Part shown: piece by piece, positions 1 through 9,401 of the stretch
How positions within the stretch are numbered: position 1 is the first letter of the stretch
Layout: every line of letters starts with the position of its first letter
Source: Nocardia cyriacigeorgica
GTDB taxonomy: Bacteria > Actinomycetota > Actinomycetes > Mycobacteriales > Mycobacteriaceae
Direction of reading: 5' to 3'
DNA length: 64,000 nucleotides
Assembly: GCF_010868145.1 (NCBI RefSeq)
Contig: NZ_JAAGUY010000003.1
Location: 1-64,000, forward strand
Notes under the pieces: model-generated
Seen by the model: only the letters and a program-made list of their open reading frames with translations
Told to the model about the DNA's origin: nothing
The model's database searches: none
Translations under genes and position numbers: made by a program

Positions 1-50
1 GCGGGGGAGACTGAGGGTTGAGGGGTGTGCAGTTGATGGGTGGGAAATGC

Positions 51-88
51 GGAGCTGGGCCGCGCATGTGAGGGCGCGGCCCAGCTCC
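51..88 (-). terminator. metE terminator hairpin
   Basis: A perfect 14-bp stem (51-64 pairing with 75-88) with a 10-nt loop lies just past the metE stop codon. Only a short T-rich stretch follows on the minus strand, as is common for actinobacterial terminators. Confidence 0.75.
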
Positions 89-107
89 GTTCATCCGGTC
101 GGGTCGA

Positions 108-2387
108 TCAGCGGACGGCGCGAGCCGCGGCGACCATATTGCGCAACGAAGCCTCCACCTCGGCCTGGCCGCGGGTCTTCAGACCGCAGTCCGGATTGAC
201 CCACAGTCGCTCGGCGGGAACGGCTTTCAATGCCGCACGCAGGGCCGTGGTGATCTCCTCGACACCGGGCACCCGAGGTGAGTGGATGTCGTAGACACCC
301 GGTCCGACACCCAGATCGAAACCGGCGGCATTCAGGTCATCGAGGACCTCCATATGCGAGCGCGCCGCCTCGATCGAGGTCACGTCGGCATCCAAGCCCG
401 CGATCGCGTCGATCACCTCACCGAACTCCGAATAGCACAGATGGGTGTGGATCTGGGTGGAGTCCGCGACACCGGAGGTCGCCAGCCGGAAGGCCTGCAC
501 CGACCAGTCCAGATATCCCTGCTGATCGGCGGCCCGCAGCGGCAGCAGTTCGCGCAGCGCGGGCTCGTCCACCTGCACGATCCGGATACCGGCGTGCTGC
601 AGATCCACCGTCTCGTCCCGGATGGCCAGCGCCACCTGCCGGGCCGACTCCGCCAGCGGCTGGTCGTCACGGACGAACGACCAGGCCAGAATGGTGACCG
701 GACCGGTCAGCATGCCCTTGACCGGCTTATCGGTCAGCGACTGGGCGAAGGTGATCCAGTCGACGGTCATCGGCGCCGGGCGGCTGACATCACCGAACAG
801 GATCGGCGGGCGCACGCACCGGGTGCCGTAGGACTGCACCCAACCGAGATCGGTTGCCGCGAATCCGTCGAGCTGCTCGGCGAAGTACTGCACCATGTCG
901 TTGCGTTCGGGCTCGCCGTGCACAAGCACGTCCAGCTCCAGCTTCTCCTGCAGCGCCACCACATCGGCGATCTCATCGCGCATCCGGCGCTCGTACTCGC
1001 TCTGGTCGATCTCGCCCGAGCGCAATGCCGCGCGTGCCAGCCGAATCGCCGAGGTCTGCGGGTAGGAGCCGATGGTGGTTGTCGGCAGCGGCGGCAACTG
1101 CAGCCGTTCCTGCTGTAGGGTGCGCCGCTGCTCGGCCGGGGCGCGCCGGATGGCATCGGGACCGAGTGCCTCGAGCCGGGCGCGGACCTGGGCGTTGCTG
1201 ATTCGCGGGTCGGTCTTGCGACTCGCCGAAGCCGCACGCGCGGCGGCCAACTCGGCGGTGATCGCCTCCGTGCCCGCACTCAAACCCGTTGCGAGCAGCC
1301 GCACCTCGCCGACCTTCTCGGCACCGAAGGCCAGCCACGAGCGCAGCGCGTCGTCCAGCCGGGTCTCGACGGCCAACGAGTACGGGACATGCAGCAGCGA
1401 GCACGAGGTGGACACCGCGAGCGAGCCCGCGGACCCGAGCAGGGTGCCGAGAGTGGTCAGGGCGGCGTCCAGATCGGTACGCCACACATTGCGCCCGTCG
1501 ACCACACCGGCAACGAGCAGCTTGTTCGCCAGCGCGGGCACGGCCGCCACCTCGGCGACATCGGTGCCCGAGGTCAGATCGACCGCGACGCCCTCGACGT
1601 CCGTGCCTGCCAGCGCCGCCAGTGCGGCGGCGGGTGTGCCGAAGTACGTGGCGACCAGCACCGCCGGGCGGCGCTCGGCCGCCGGCAGTTCGGTGTACAC
1701 CTGGCGCACCACGGCCAGCTCGTCCTCGGTCAGATCGGTGACGAGGGCGGGCTCATCGATCTGTACCCAGCTCGCGCCCGCGTCGGCCAGCAGCCCCAGC
1801 AGTTCCCGGTACAGCGGAATCAGTTCGCCGATGCGGTCGAGCGCGGCCGCGCCGCTGGTCTTGGCCAGCTTCAGGAAGGTGATCGGCCCGATGACGACCG
1901 GACGCGCGGGCACTCCGAGCTCGATCGCCTCGCGCAGCTGGTCGAGCAACGCCTCGGGGTGCAACGAGAACGTCGTCTCGGCACCGATTTCGGGGACCAG
2001 GTAGTGGTAGTTGGTGTCGAACCACTTGGTCATTTCCAGCGGCTCGACCGAGTCGTTGCCCCGCGCCGCGGCGAAATAGCGATCAAGGGGGTTGTCGATC
2101 CCGGCCACCCGCGGTGGCAACGCGCCGAGCAGGACGGCGGTGTCGAGCACCTGGTCGTAGTAGGAGAAAGTACCGACCGGAACCGAATCCAGTCCGGCGG
2201 CGAGCAATTCGGCGTACTGGGAGCGGCGCAGCTCGCGGGCGGTGTCGTGCAGTTGGTCCGCGCCGATGCGTCCGGCCCAGTAGGACTCGGTGGCGCGTTT
2301 GAGTTCCCGGCGCGGCCCCACCCGGGGAAGTCCGAGAACCGTTGCGGTGAACGGGCTTGGCGAAAGTGCAGTCACGGTGTTCTCCAT
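108..2387 (-). CDS. metE: Cobalamin-independent methionine synthase MetE
   Basis: This cytoplasmic enzyme makes methionine by moving a methyl group from 5-methyltetrahydropteroyl-triglutamate to homocysteine without B12. The 759-residue length fits the family. The zinc ligands are visible as His649, Cys651 (in HTHLCYSEF), Glu673 and Cys734 (in NPDCG), with the same spacing as in the E. coli enzyme. The ATG at 2387 was chosen because the protein from MENTV onward begins like the family; the longer upstream frame runs through the leader RNA. No strong ribosome binding site precedes it. A cobalamin riboswitch lies upstream, so the gene should be off when B12 is plentiful, as known for mycobacterial metE. 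Confidence 0.97.
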   Translation of the reverse strand: MENTVTALSPSPFTATVLGLPRVGPRRELKRATESYWAGRIGADQLHDTARELRRSQYAELLAAGLDSVPVGTFSYYDQVLDTAVLLGALPPRVAGIDNPLDRYFAAARGNDSVEPLEMTKWFDTNYHYLVPEIGAETTFSLHPEALLDQLREAIELGVPARPVVIGPITFLKLAKTSGAAALDRIGELIPLYRELLGLLADAGASWVQIDEPALVTDLTEDELAVVRQVYTELPAAERRPAVLVATYFGTPAAALAALAGTDVEGVAVDLTSGTDVAEVAAVPALANKLLVAGVVDGRNVWRTDLDAALTTLGTLLGSAGSLAVSTSCSLLHVPYSLAVETRLDDALRSWLAFGAEKVGEVRLLATGLSAGTEAITAELAAARAASASRKTDPRISNAQVRARLEALGPDAIRRAPAEQRRTLQQERLQLPPLPTTTIGSYPQTSAIRLARAALRSGEIDQSEYERRMRDEIADVVALQEKLELDVLVHGEPERNDMVQYFAEQLDGFAATDLGWVQSYGTRCVRPPILFGDVSRPAPMTVDWITFAQSLTDKPVKGMLTGPVTILAWSFVRDDQPLAESARQVALAIRDETVDLQHAGIRIVQVDEPALRELLPLRAADQQGYLDWSVQAFRLATSGVADSTQIHTHLCYSEFGEVIDAIAGLDADVTSIEAARSHMEVLDDLNAAGFDLGVGPGVYDIHSPRVPGVEEITTALRAALKAVPAERLWVNPDCGLKTRGQAEVEASLRNMVAAARAVR

Positions 2388-2513
2388 TGCTGAAGTTCGA
2401 CAGCCGTCGCCGTTTCGGGTGCGCGGACACCGATGAGACCCCGAAGAACCCGGCCACCCGGCCGGGTCGAATGTCAACACTGGTGGCGGCGCCCGATCCA
2501 CGAGGCGATGGCC

Positions 2514-2534
2514 GCCGGATACGGCGTATCCGGC
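2514..2534 (-). promoter_or_regulatory. Hairpin after the metE riboswitch (possible expression platform)
   Basis: A perfect inverted repeat with 10-bp arms (GCCGGATACG and its complement around one base) sits just downstream of the B12 box on the minus strand and about 127 nt before the metE start. No T tract follows. It may belong to the switching region, but that is inference. Confidence 0.45.
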
Positions 2535-2537
2535 ACA

Positions 2538-2745
2538 ACGGGCAGGTCTTCGGACTCGCGGGCACCGGCCGATTCGGCCGACCTACTGGCCGTCGCTTCC
2601 CAGGCGGTGTGCCCAGTGCTGATGACGGCGGTCGTTCCTGCTCACCGCTGCGGGACAGTCCCGGATTTCCACCGGGTTCCCTCTCACCCGCCAGGGACGG
2701 GCTTCGACGCCGGGACGGACGTTCGGGGCTCCTTGTCGTCCGGCC
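2538..2745 (-). promoter_or_regulatory. Cobalamin (B12) riboswitch in the metE leader
   Basis: Read on the minus strand, the leader carries the conserved core GGTGGAAATCCGGGACTG, then CCCGCAGCGGTGA (around 2640-2690), and the B12 box AGTCCGAAGACCTGCC (2541-2556). These are the hallmark blocks of the AdoCbl riboswitch family in the usual order. The outer borders are approximate. It sits 150 nt before metE and should repress it when B12 is available. Confidence 0.93.
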
Positions 2746-2855
2746 GGCGAACCAGCTGCAGAGCCCACGATAGTCGGGGCGCCGTTCGAGTGGTGAGCCA
2801 CCCGCCCCTGCCATAACCTAAACGTCAGTATTTCAAATGGTGATCAGGAGGGGCC

Positions 2856-3737
2856 GTGCAGGCACCGAAACCACCGACGACCTCGGTCGTCATTCCCGCA
2901 CACATCGTCACCGACGCCGATCGCGGACATCTCGACGAGCAGCTCGCCGCCCTTGCGGAACAGGATCATGATGGCGAGTTCGACGTGGTCGTCGCCGACA
3001 ATCGCAGCGCGCCGGGCCTCGACGCCCATCTCGCCACGCATCCGCTGCGGGCGCGGCTGAACCTGCGGTATGTGGCGGCTCCGGATCTGGCGGGCGCGGC
3101 GCATGCCCGCAATGTCGGCGCCGACCACGCCAGCGGTGACGTGCTGCTGTTCTGCGATCACGACGACCGGGTGCACCCCGACTGGATGCGCCGGATGCTG
3201 GCGTTTCTCGACGAGGGCTACGACCTGATCTGTTCGGCCGTCGAGGGCAGTTCGCTCAATGCCGACAATCCGCGCGGCGTCGCCGATGTGCCGCCGCCGG
3301 AGCGGTTCCAACCGGTGGGAGTGTTCGCGCCGGTCATCGTCGGAACCAGCATGGCCTGCCGAACGACGGTATACCGCAAGCTCGGCGGGATGGATGTCAC
3401 CTACACGGCGAATGAGGACCTGGCTTTCGGCTGGCGCGCTCACCGCGAGGGATTCCGCTTGGGTTTTCTGCCCGCGGCCCTGGTCGCCTATCGGTATCGG
3501 CGAGGGTTCCGGCCCGGCTACCGGCAGGGCCGAGCGCGTGGCATCGGGTTGGCCCGGCTCAATGCCGAGTTCCCCGGCAACGGGCTGCCCGAGCACCACC
3601 TCCTCGAGGTGCTGGTGCGAATTGTGCGGCTCGGCCTGTCGGGTGGCCTGACCGGCGAGGAGCGCGGGCTACTGATCGGAATCGCGGTGGGTCAGCTACG
3701 CGGGGGTCTTCGCTATCGCACCCTGCACTGGTGGTAG
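2856..3737 (+). CDS. Family 2 glycosyltransferase
   Basis: A 293-residue GT-A fold glycosyltransferase, predicted to transfer a sugar from a nucleotide-sugar donor to an unknown acceptor. The N-terminus (TSVVIPAH) is the usual nucleotide-binding strand. CDHDDR near residue 106 is the DxD-type metal site, and NEDLAFGWR near residue 190 is the typical ED motif of the catalytic base region. No clear membrane segment is present. The GTG start is supported by a strong AGGAGGGG site at 2846-2853. It is divergent from metE and shares its upstream region. The substrate cannot be told from sequence. Confidence 0.85.
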   Translation: MQAPKPPTTSVVIPAHIVTDADRGHLDEQLAALAEQDHDGEFDVVVADNRSAPGLDAHLATHPLRARLNLRYVAAPDLAGAAHARNVGADHASGDVLLFCDHDDRVHPDWMRRMLAFLDEGYDLICSAVEGSSLNADNPRGVADVPPPERFQPVGVFAPVIVGTSMACRTTVYRKLGGMDVTYTANEDLAFGWRAHREGFRLGFLPAALVAYRYRRGFRPGYRQGRARGIGLARLNAEFPGNGLPEHHLLEVLVRIVRLGLSGGLTGEERGLLIGIAVGQLRGGLRYRTLHWW

Positions 3738-3814
3738 GCCCGCCTCCGGTCCCCGGATTCGACGCACGGCAGGCGGTGGTGGACGGTGAAATGTGACGCT
3801 GCCGTGAACACAAC

Positions 3815-3845
3815 TTCGCAACGATGCCATAGCCGGTTGTGAAGA
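3815..3845. repeat. Imperfect inverted repeat upstream of pyc
   Basis: Arms CTTCGCAAC (3815-3823) and GTTGTGAAG (3837-3845) pair at 8 of 9 positions across 13 nt, 59 bp upstream of pyc. It could be a regulator site; no factor is assigned. Confidence 0.3.
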
Positions 3846-3891
3846 TCCCTGCGAATGGGACTTCGGCGTTCGCCCTCGCCGCAAGTGCAGG

Positions 3892-3897
3892 TACGTT
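3892..3897 (+). promoter_or_regulatory. -10 element of a likely leaderless pyc promoter
   Basis: TACGTT ends 6 nt before the pyc ATG, and no Shine-Dalgarno sequence lies between them. This is the arrangement of leaderless actinobacterial transcripts. Confidence 0.55.
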
Positions 3898-3903
3898 AGG
3901 CCC

Positions 3904-6900
3904 ATGTTCTCGAAAGTCTTGGTTGCCAACCGCGGCGAAATCGCCATCCGCGCCTTCCGCGCGGCCTACGAACTCGGCATCGGGACCGTGGCCGTCTTCC
4001 CACATGAGGATCGCAACTCGGTCCACCGACTGAAGGCGGACGAGGCCTATCAGATCGGCGAGGAAGGCCACCCTGTCCGGGCGTATTTGTCCATCGAGGC
4101 CATTATCGAGGCGGCCAAAACGGCCGGCGCGGACGCCATCTACCCCGGATACGGCTTCCTGTCGGAGAACCCTGATCTCGCGGCCGCCTGCGCTCGTGAG
4201 GGCATCACCTTCATCGGCCCATCGTCCGAGGTGCTGGAGCTGGCCGGTAACAAGGCGCGCGCCATCGCCGCGGCCAGGGCGGCCGGACTTCCGGTGCTGA
4301 AATCCAGCGAACCGTCGGCAAACGTCGAGGAGTTGCTGGCAGCGGCCGAATCGATGGACTTCCCGGTCTTCGTCAAAGCCGTCGCCGGCGGTGGCGGCCG
4401 CGGTATGCGCCGGGTCGCCGCCCCCGCGCAGCTGCGTGAATCCATCGAAGCCGCCTCCCGCGAAGCCGAGTCGGCCTTCGGCGACCCGACGGTGTTCCTC
4501 GAACAGGCGGTGGTGAACCCGCGCCACATCGAGGTGCAGATTCTGGCCGACACCCAGGGCAATGTCATGCACCTGTTCGAGCGCGACTGCTCGGTGCAGC
4601 GGCGGCACCAGAAGGTGATCGAACTCGCGCCCGCGCCGAACCTCGATCCTGAACTCCGCGAACGGATCTGTGCCGACGCGGTGGCCTTCGCCCGTCAGAT
4701 CGGCTACAGCTGCGCCGGCACCGTGGAGTTCCTGCTCGACGAGCGCGGCAAGCACGTCTTCATCGAGATGAACCCGCGTATCCAGGTCGAGCACACGGTG
4801 ACCGAGGAGATCACCGATGTCGACCTGGTGCAATCTCAGCTGCGCATCGCCGCCGGTGAATCCCTCACCGATCTGGGCCTGAGCCAGGACACCGTCGCCA
4901 TTCGCGGCGCGGCCATGCAGTGCCGGATCACCACCGAGGACCCGGCCAACGGATTCCGTCCCGACACCGGCCGGATCACCGCCTACCGCACCCCGGGCGG
5001 CGCAGGTATCCGCCTCGACGGTGGTGCGAACCTGGGTGCCGAGATCGGCGCCTACTTCGACTCCATGCTGGTGAAGCTCACCTGCCGTGGACGCGATTTC
5101 TCGTCGGCGGTCGCGCGGGCTCGCCGCGCACTGGCCGAGTTCCGCATCCGCGGCGTCACGACCAACATCCCGTTCCTGCTCGCGGTGCTCGACGATCCCG
5201 ACTTCCGGGCGGGCAAGGTCACCACGTCGTTCATCGACGAACGCCCGCAGCTGCTGGATCTGCGCCGATCCGCCGACCGCGGCACCAAAATCCTCGAATA
5301 CCTGGCCGACGTCACCGTCAACAAGCCGCACGGTGAGCGCCCGACCGCGGTCTACCCGCACGACAAGCTGCCCGCCATCGACCTCTCGGTGCCGCCGCCG
5401 GACGGCTCGCGCCAGCGGCTGCTGACCCTCGGCCCCGAGGGCTTCGCGCGTGCATTGCGCGAACAGGACGCGGTCGGGGTCACCGACACCACCTTCCGTG
5501 ACGCACATCAGTCCCTGCTGGCCACGCGGGTGCGTACCGGCGGGCTGCTCGCGGTCGCCGGGCATGTGGCCCGGCTGACGCCGGAGTTGCTCTCGATCGA
5601 GGCATGGGGTGGCGCAACCTACGATGTGGCGTTGAGGTTCCTGCACGAGGATCCGTGGGAGCGGCTGGCGGCGCTGCGCGAGGCGGTGCCCAATATCTGT
5701 CTGCAGATGCTGTTGCGCGGCCGCAACACCGTCGGCTACACGCCGTATCCGGAGAAGGTGACCCGGGCCTTCGTCGCCGAGGCCACCACGACCGGCATCG
5801 ATATCTTCCGCATCTTCGACGCGCTCAACAACGTCGATCAGATGCGGCCTGCCATCGATGCGGTGCGCGAGACCGGTACGGCGGTCGCCGAGGTCGCGAT
5901 GAGTTACACCGGCGACCTGTCCAACCCGGACGAGAACATCTACACCCTCGACTACTACCTCAAGCTGGCCGAGCAGATCGTGGACGCGGGCGCTCACGTG
6001 CTGGCGATCAAGGATATGGCCGGCCTGCTGCGCGCACCGGCCGCGGCCACCCTGGTGTCGGCGTTGCGCAGTAACTTCGATCTGCCGGTGCATGTACACA
6101 CCCACGACACCCCGGGGGGTCAGCTCGCGACCTACCTGGCGGCCTGGCAGGCAGGCGCGGACGCCGTCGACGGCGCCAGCGCCGCAATGGCGGGCACCAC
6201 CAGCCAGCCCGCGCTGTCGGCAATCGTGGCCGCCGCCGCGAACAGCCCGCACGACACCGGACTCAACCTGCGCAACGTCTGCGATCTGGAGCCGTATTGG
6301 GAGGCGCTACGCAAGGTGTACGCGCCCTTCGAGTCCGGGCTGCCCGCGCCGACCGGACGCGTCTACACCCATGAGATCCCCGGTGGTCAGCTGTCGAACC
6401 TGCGTCAGCAGGCCATCGCGCTCGGGCTCGGCGATCGCTTCGAGGAGGTCGAGGCGAAGTACGCGGCGGCCGACCGCCTGCTCGGCCGATTGGTGAAGGT
6501 GACCCCGTCGTCGAAGGTGGTCGGCGATTTGGCGCTGGCTCTCGTCGGCACCGGCGTAGACATCGCCGACTTCGCTTCCGACCCTGGTCGCTTCGACATC
6601 CCGGATTCGGTGATCGGATTCCTGCGCGGCGAACTCGGCACCCCTGCCGGTGGCTGGCCCGAACCGTTCCGCACCAGGGCGCTGGCCGGGCGCGGACCCG
6701 CCAAGCCGGAAACTCCGCTCACCGCCGAAGACGAGGCCGGGCTGGCCGGAAGCTCGGATGCGCGCCGGGCGACGTTGAACCGGCTGCTGTTCCCCGCACC
6801 CACCGCCGAATTCTTGGCGCACCGGGAGAAGTACGGCGACACCACGGGCCTGTCGGCCAACCAGTTCTTCTACGGTCTGCGTCGCGGCGAGGAACACCGG

Positions 6901-7302
6901 GTGCAGCTGGAGAAGGGCGTCACGCTGCTCATCGGTCTGGAAGCGATCTCCGAGCCCGACGAACGCGGCATGCGAACGGTCATGTGCATCCTCAACGGCC
7001 AGCTGCGGCCGGTGTCGGTGCGCGACCGCTCGGTGGCCAGCGAGATCCCGGCCGCCGAAAAGGCCGATAAGAACAATTCGGGCCATATCGCCGCGCCGTT
7101 CGCCGGTGTGGTGACCCTCGCGGTCTCCGAGGGAGACACTGTCGCCGCCGGTGACACCATCGGCACCATCGAGGCCATGAAGATGGAGGCCGCCATCACC
7201 GCGCCGCGGGCGGGCCTGGTCGGCCGGGTCGCGATCGGCAAGGTGCAGCAGGTAGAGGGTGGTGACCTGCTGATCGAGCTGGCCGTGCGCGAATCCGAAT
7301 GA
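3904..7302 (+). CDS. pyc: Pyruvate carboxylase
   Basis: This biotin enzyme carboxylates pyruvate to oxaloacetate using ATP and bicarbonate, refilling the TCA cycle. The 1132-residue chain has the full order: biotin carboxylase (about 1-450, starting FSKVLVANRGEIA, with the glycine-rich loop GGGGRGM), carboxyltransferase (about 530-830, with TDTTFRDAHQS), and a C-terminal biotinyl domain with EAMKME, where Lys1093 carries biotin. Its stop overlaps the rsmD start by 4 bp (ATGA). The short gap and the -10 element suggest a leaderless transcript. Confidence 0.98.
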   Translation: MFSKVLVANRGEIAIRAFRAAYELGIGTVAVFPHEDRNSVHRLKADEAYQIGEEGHPVRAYLSIEAIIEAAKTAGADAIYPGYGFLSENPDLAAACAREGITFIGPSSEVLELAGNKARAIAAARAAGLPVLKSSEPSANVEELLAAAESMDFPVFVKAVAGGGGRGMRRVAAPAQLRESIEAASREAESAFGDPTVFLEQAVVNPRHIEVQILADTQGNVMHLFERDCSVQRRHQKVIELAPAPNLDPELRERICADAVAFARQIGYSCAGTVEFLLDERGKHVFIEMNPRIQVEHTVTEEITDVDLVQSQLRIAAGESLTDLGLSQDTVAIRGAAMQCRITTEDPANGFRPDTGRITAYRTPGGAGIRLDGGANLGAEIGAYFDSMLVKLTCRGRDFSSAVARARRALAEFRIRGVTTNIPFLLAVLDDPDFRAGKVTTSFIDERPQLLDLRRSADRGTKILEYLADVTVNKPHGERPTAVYPHDKLPAIDLSVPPPDGSRQRLLTLGPEGFARALREQDAVGVTDTTFRDAHQSLLATRVRTGGLLAVAGHVARLTPELLSIEAWGGATYDVALRFLHEDPWERLAALREAVPNICLQMLLRGRNTVGYTPYPEKVTRAFVAEATTTGIDIFRIFDALNNVDQMRPAIDAVRETGTAVAEVAMSYTGDLSNPDENIYTLDYYLKLAEQIVDAGAHVLAIKDMAGLLRAPAAATLVSALRSNFDLPVHVHTHDTPGGQLATYLAAWQAGADAVDGASAAMAGTTSQPALSAIVAAAANSPHDTGLNLRNVCDLEPYWEALRKVYAPFESGLPAPTGRVYTHEIPGGQLSNLRQQAIALGLGDRFEEVEAKYAAADRLLGRLVKVTPSSKVVGDLALALVGTGVDIADFASDPGRFDIPDSVIGFLRGELGTPAGGWPEPFRTRALAGRGPAKPETPLTAEDEAGLAGSSDARRATLNRLLFPAPTAEFLAHREKYGDTTGLSANQFFYGLRRGEEHRVQLEKGVTLLIGLEAISEPDERGMRTVMCILNGQLRPVSVRDRSVASEIPAAEKADKNNSGHIAAPFAGVVTLAVSEGDTVAAGDTIGTIEAMKMEAAITAPRAGLVGRVAIGKVQQVEGGDLLIELAVRESE

Positions 7303-7892
7303 CGCGCATCGTCGCAGGGACGGCGGGCGGGCGACGCCTGCGCGTCCCGCCCGCGGGCACCCGGCCCACCTCGGACCGGGTGCGTGAGGCCCTGTTCAGC
7401 GCGATCGACGCACGGCTGGATCTGGACGGCGCCCGGGTAGTCGACCTGTACGCCGGGTCCGGTGCGCTCGGGTTGGAGGCACTCTCGCGCGGTGCGGCAC
7501 GCGCGCTGCTGGTCGAATCCGATCGCAAGGCCGCGGCGGTGGTGCGGGGCAATATCGCCGACCTGGGCCTACCCGGCGCCGACCTGCGCGTCGGCGCCGT
7601 GTCGACGGTGCTGGCCCAGCCGGCGCCTGCCGAGTTCGACCTGGTGTTCTCCGATCCGCCCTACGATCTCGACACCGCCGCCGTCATCGCAGATCTGACC
7701 GCGCTGGCCGGGCAGGGCTGGCTCGCGCCCGGCGCGTTGGTGGTGGTGGAGCGGTCCAGCCGGTCACCCGAGATCGACTGGCCCACCGGATATCTGAGGG
7801 AGAAGCCGCGTCGCTACGGCGAGACCAGGATCGAGCTGGCGGAGTTCGACGGCGCACCGGCCGAACCGGGCGATCGGCCTGCTAGCGTCTGA
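7299..7892 (+). CDS. rsmD: 16S rRNA (guanine(966)-N(2))-methyltransferase RsmD
   Basis: This 197-residue SAM-dependent methyltransferase is predicted to methylate G966 of 16S rRNA during 30S assembly. It starts with the family sequence RIVAGTAGGRRL, followed by the SAM-binding loop YAGSGALGLEALSRGA and the catalytic DPPYDLD motif (the family's NPPY-type motif). It overlaps pyc by 4 bp and ends 3 nt before coaD; pyc-rsmD-coaD is the same order as Rv2967c-Rv2966c-Rv2965c in M. tuberculosis. Confidence 0.94.
   Translation: MTRIVAGTAGGRRLRVPPAGTRPTSDRVREALFSAIDARLDLDGARVVDLYAGSGALGLEALSRGAARALLVESDRKAAAVVRGNIADLGLPGADLRVGAVSTVLAQPAPAEFDLVFSDPPYDLDTAAVIADLTALAGQGWLAPGALVVVERSSRSPEIDWPTGYLREKPRRYGETRIELAEFDGAPAEPGDRPASV
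7883..7888 (+). promoter_or_regulatory. -10 element of a likely leaderless coaD promoter
   Basis: TAGCGT lies inside the end of rsmD and ends exactly 7 nt before the coaD ATG, with no Shine-Dalgarno sequence between them. Confidence 0.5.
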
Positions 7893-7895
7893 CTC

Positions 7896-8387
7896 ATGGC
7901 AGGAGCGCTGTGCCCGGGTTCGTTCGACCCGGTGACCAATGGGCATATCGACGTGTTCAACCGAGTGGCGGCCCAGTTCGACGAGGTCGTCGTCACGGTC
8001 ATGATCAACAAGAAGAAGCAGGGCATGTTCAGCGTCGACGAGCGCATCGACATGCTGCGTGAGGCGACCGCGCACCTGCCGAATATCCGGGTGGAATCCT
8101 GGCACGGCCTGCTGGTGGATTTCGCGCGCGAACAGGGCATCACCGCGATCGTGAAGGGTCTGCGCGACGCAGGCGACTTCGGCTACGAACTACAGATGGC
8201 GCAGATGAACAAGAAGCTGTCCGGTGTGGACACCTTCTTCGTCGCCACCAACCCCGCCTTCAGCTACCTGTCCAGCTCGCTGGTCAAGGAGGTGGCCACT
8301 TTCGGCGGCGACGTCACCGACATGCTGCCGCCAGCCGTGCACAAGCGGCTGCTGGAGCGCATCGCCGAACGGGCGAGTTCGGTCTGA
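7896..8387 (+). CDS. coaD: Phosphopantetheine adenylyltransferase
   Basis: This enzyme catalyses the fourth step of coenzyme A synthesis, joining 4'-phosphopantetheine and ATP to give dephospho-CoA. The 163-residue length is typical. The nucleotidyltransferase motif TNGH (residues 14-17) is present in the opening CPGSFDPVT region, and the later SSSLVKEVA segment is the conserved phosphate-binding loop. It follows rsmD closely but may also have its own leaderless promoter. It converges with the GtrA-like gene. Confidence 0.98.
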   Translation: MAGALCPGSFDPVTNGHIDVFNRVAAQFDEVVVTVMINKKKQGMFSVDERIDMLREATAHLPNIRVESWHGLLVDFAREQGITAIVKGLRDAGDFGYELQMAQMNKKLSGVDTFFVATNPAFSYLSSSLVKEVATFGGDVTDMLPPAVHKRLLERIAERASSV

Positions 8388-8435
8388 TCGCGGCGCCTGC
8401 GGCACCGCGTGTTCATGGCCCTGGCCGGGCCGCGA

Positions 8436-8459
8436 ACGGGCCTCCTCGACGTCGCCCGT
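8436..8459. terminator. Weak hairpin between coaD and the GtrA-like gene
   Basis: Six-base arms ACGGGC (8436-8441) and GCCCGT (8454-8459) flank a 12-nt loop between two convergent genes. It is weak and is offered only as a candidate. Confidence 0.25.
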
Positions 8460-8503
8460 CTCGGGGTGTAGATGGTGGCGCGTATGTGCAGTGGGCTCGG
8501 CGC

Positions 8504-9022
8504 TCAGAAGACGAAGCCGCGCAGCGCCAGGAAGCGCAGTCCGCCGACGGCGGCGGTGATGGCGAGGACGGCGGCGGCCTGGAAGGTTCCGCCGAGACCG
8601 GGAGCCCAGAGGTCGAGCGCGGCCAGTCCCGCGGTGGAGATACCGAGCCCTGCCAGCGCCAGTCCACCGCCTTCCCACTGCGCGGTGAACCAGCCGACAC
8701 GGCCTGCGGCGTGGAAGGTGAGCTGGCGATGCAGTTCGTTGGCGATCACGGTGCTGACGATGGAACCGACCACATTGGCCACCAGCGGTCCGATGCCGAG
8801 CATGCCGAGGAAAAGCAGGACGTAGGCCACATTGCTCAATCCGCCGACCAGCGCGAAACGAATCAGCTGGGGGAACGCCCGATCACCGCGCAGATAGCCG
8901 AGCGCGCGACCCAATCGCGCAGTCGAGACTTCCCGCATATCCGAGTATGGCCCGGCCAGCGGGGTGAGAACGCGCGCGGTGGGCAATGCCGGTCGCGGTA
9001 GTTCGAGGACGGTCATGGTCAT
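8504..9022 (-). CDS. GtrA-like family membrane protein
   Basis: A 172-residue protein with about four membrane segments and the family opening RFALVGGLSNVAYVLLFLG (near residue 55), followed by conserved ANELHRQLTFH. GtrA-like proteins are thought to help move polyprenyl-linked sugars across the membrane for cell wall glycosylation; in actinobacteria they are linked to arabinogalactan work. ATG codons at 9022 and 9016 are both possible, and neither has a good ribosome site. It is divergent from sepIVA. Confidence 0.85.
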   Translation of the reverse strand: MTMTVLELPRPALPTARVLTPLAGPYSDMREVSTARLGRALGYLRGDRAFPQLIRFALVGGLSNVAYVLLFLGMLGIGPLVANVVGSIVSTVIANELHRQLTFHAAGRVGWFTAQWEGGGLALAGLGISTAGLAALDLWAPGLGGTFQAAAVLAITAAVGGLRFLALRGFVF

Positions 9023-9401
9023 TCCGATCGAACGTGAGCCAACAGGTAAGACAACTGCGAGGGTGCTCGCATTCCCGTCTGCCGGCGCGACTCCAAAGTT
9101 TCGAGTACAACATGTTCAGTCTGTACTGAACTAGCGAAACTTGTCAACGTCGATGTCGAGGTGTCCTGCTCGTCGGCCTTTCCTCAGTACACGGTCGCAG
9201 AAGGTGCCTGCGGTCGGCTTATGAAGATCTTGTGGCTTCCGGATGAATCTAGCACGAAGTGGAGGCCCCTACTCCACTTGATTTCTGTGGTCTGCGAGAC
9301 ACTCACACGACACACCGGAACAGGACTCGGCACGGGCGGTGGTGAAGGGCACACTGGGCGACGACGGAAGTTCGCCGTCGATCTGCAGGAGAGCGGGGTA
9401 A
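9023..9401. other. 379-bp intergenic region between gtrA-like and sepIVA
   Basis: No gene is seen. It holds the inverted repeat at 9114-9131 and a small hairpin (9362-9380) just before the sepIVA ribosome site. Promoters for both divergent genes should be here, but none is clear enough to place. Confidence 0.6.
9114..9131. promoter_or_regulatory. Perfect inverted repeat, possible operator
   Basis: GTTCAGT and ACTGAAC form perfect 7-bp arms around CTGT, 92 bp upstream of the GtrA-like gene. The size and symmetry fit a dimeric repressor site; no regulator gene is adjacent. Confidence 0.45.

Noticed and set aside
3559..6252. 897-codon open frame on the minus strand
   Set aside because: It lies opposite pyc in the high-GC shadow frame, has no family motifs and no start signals.
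9278..9316. TTGATT as a sepIVA -35 element
   Set aside because: No acceptable -10 element lies at 16-18 nt spacing.
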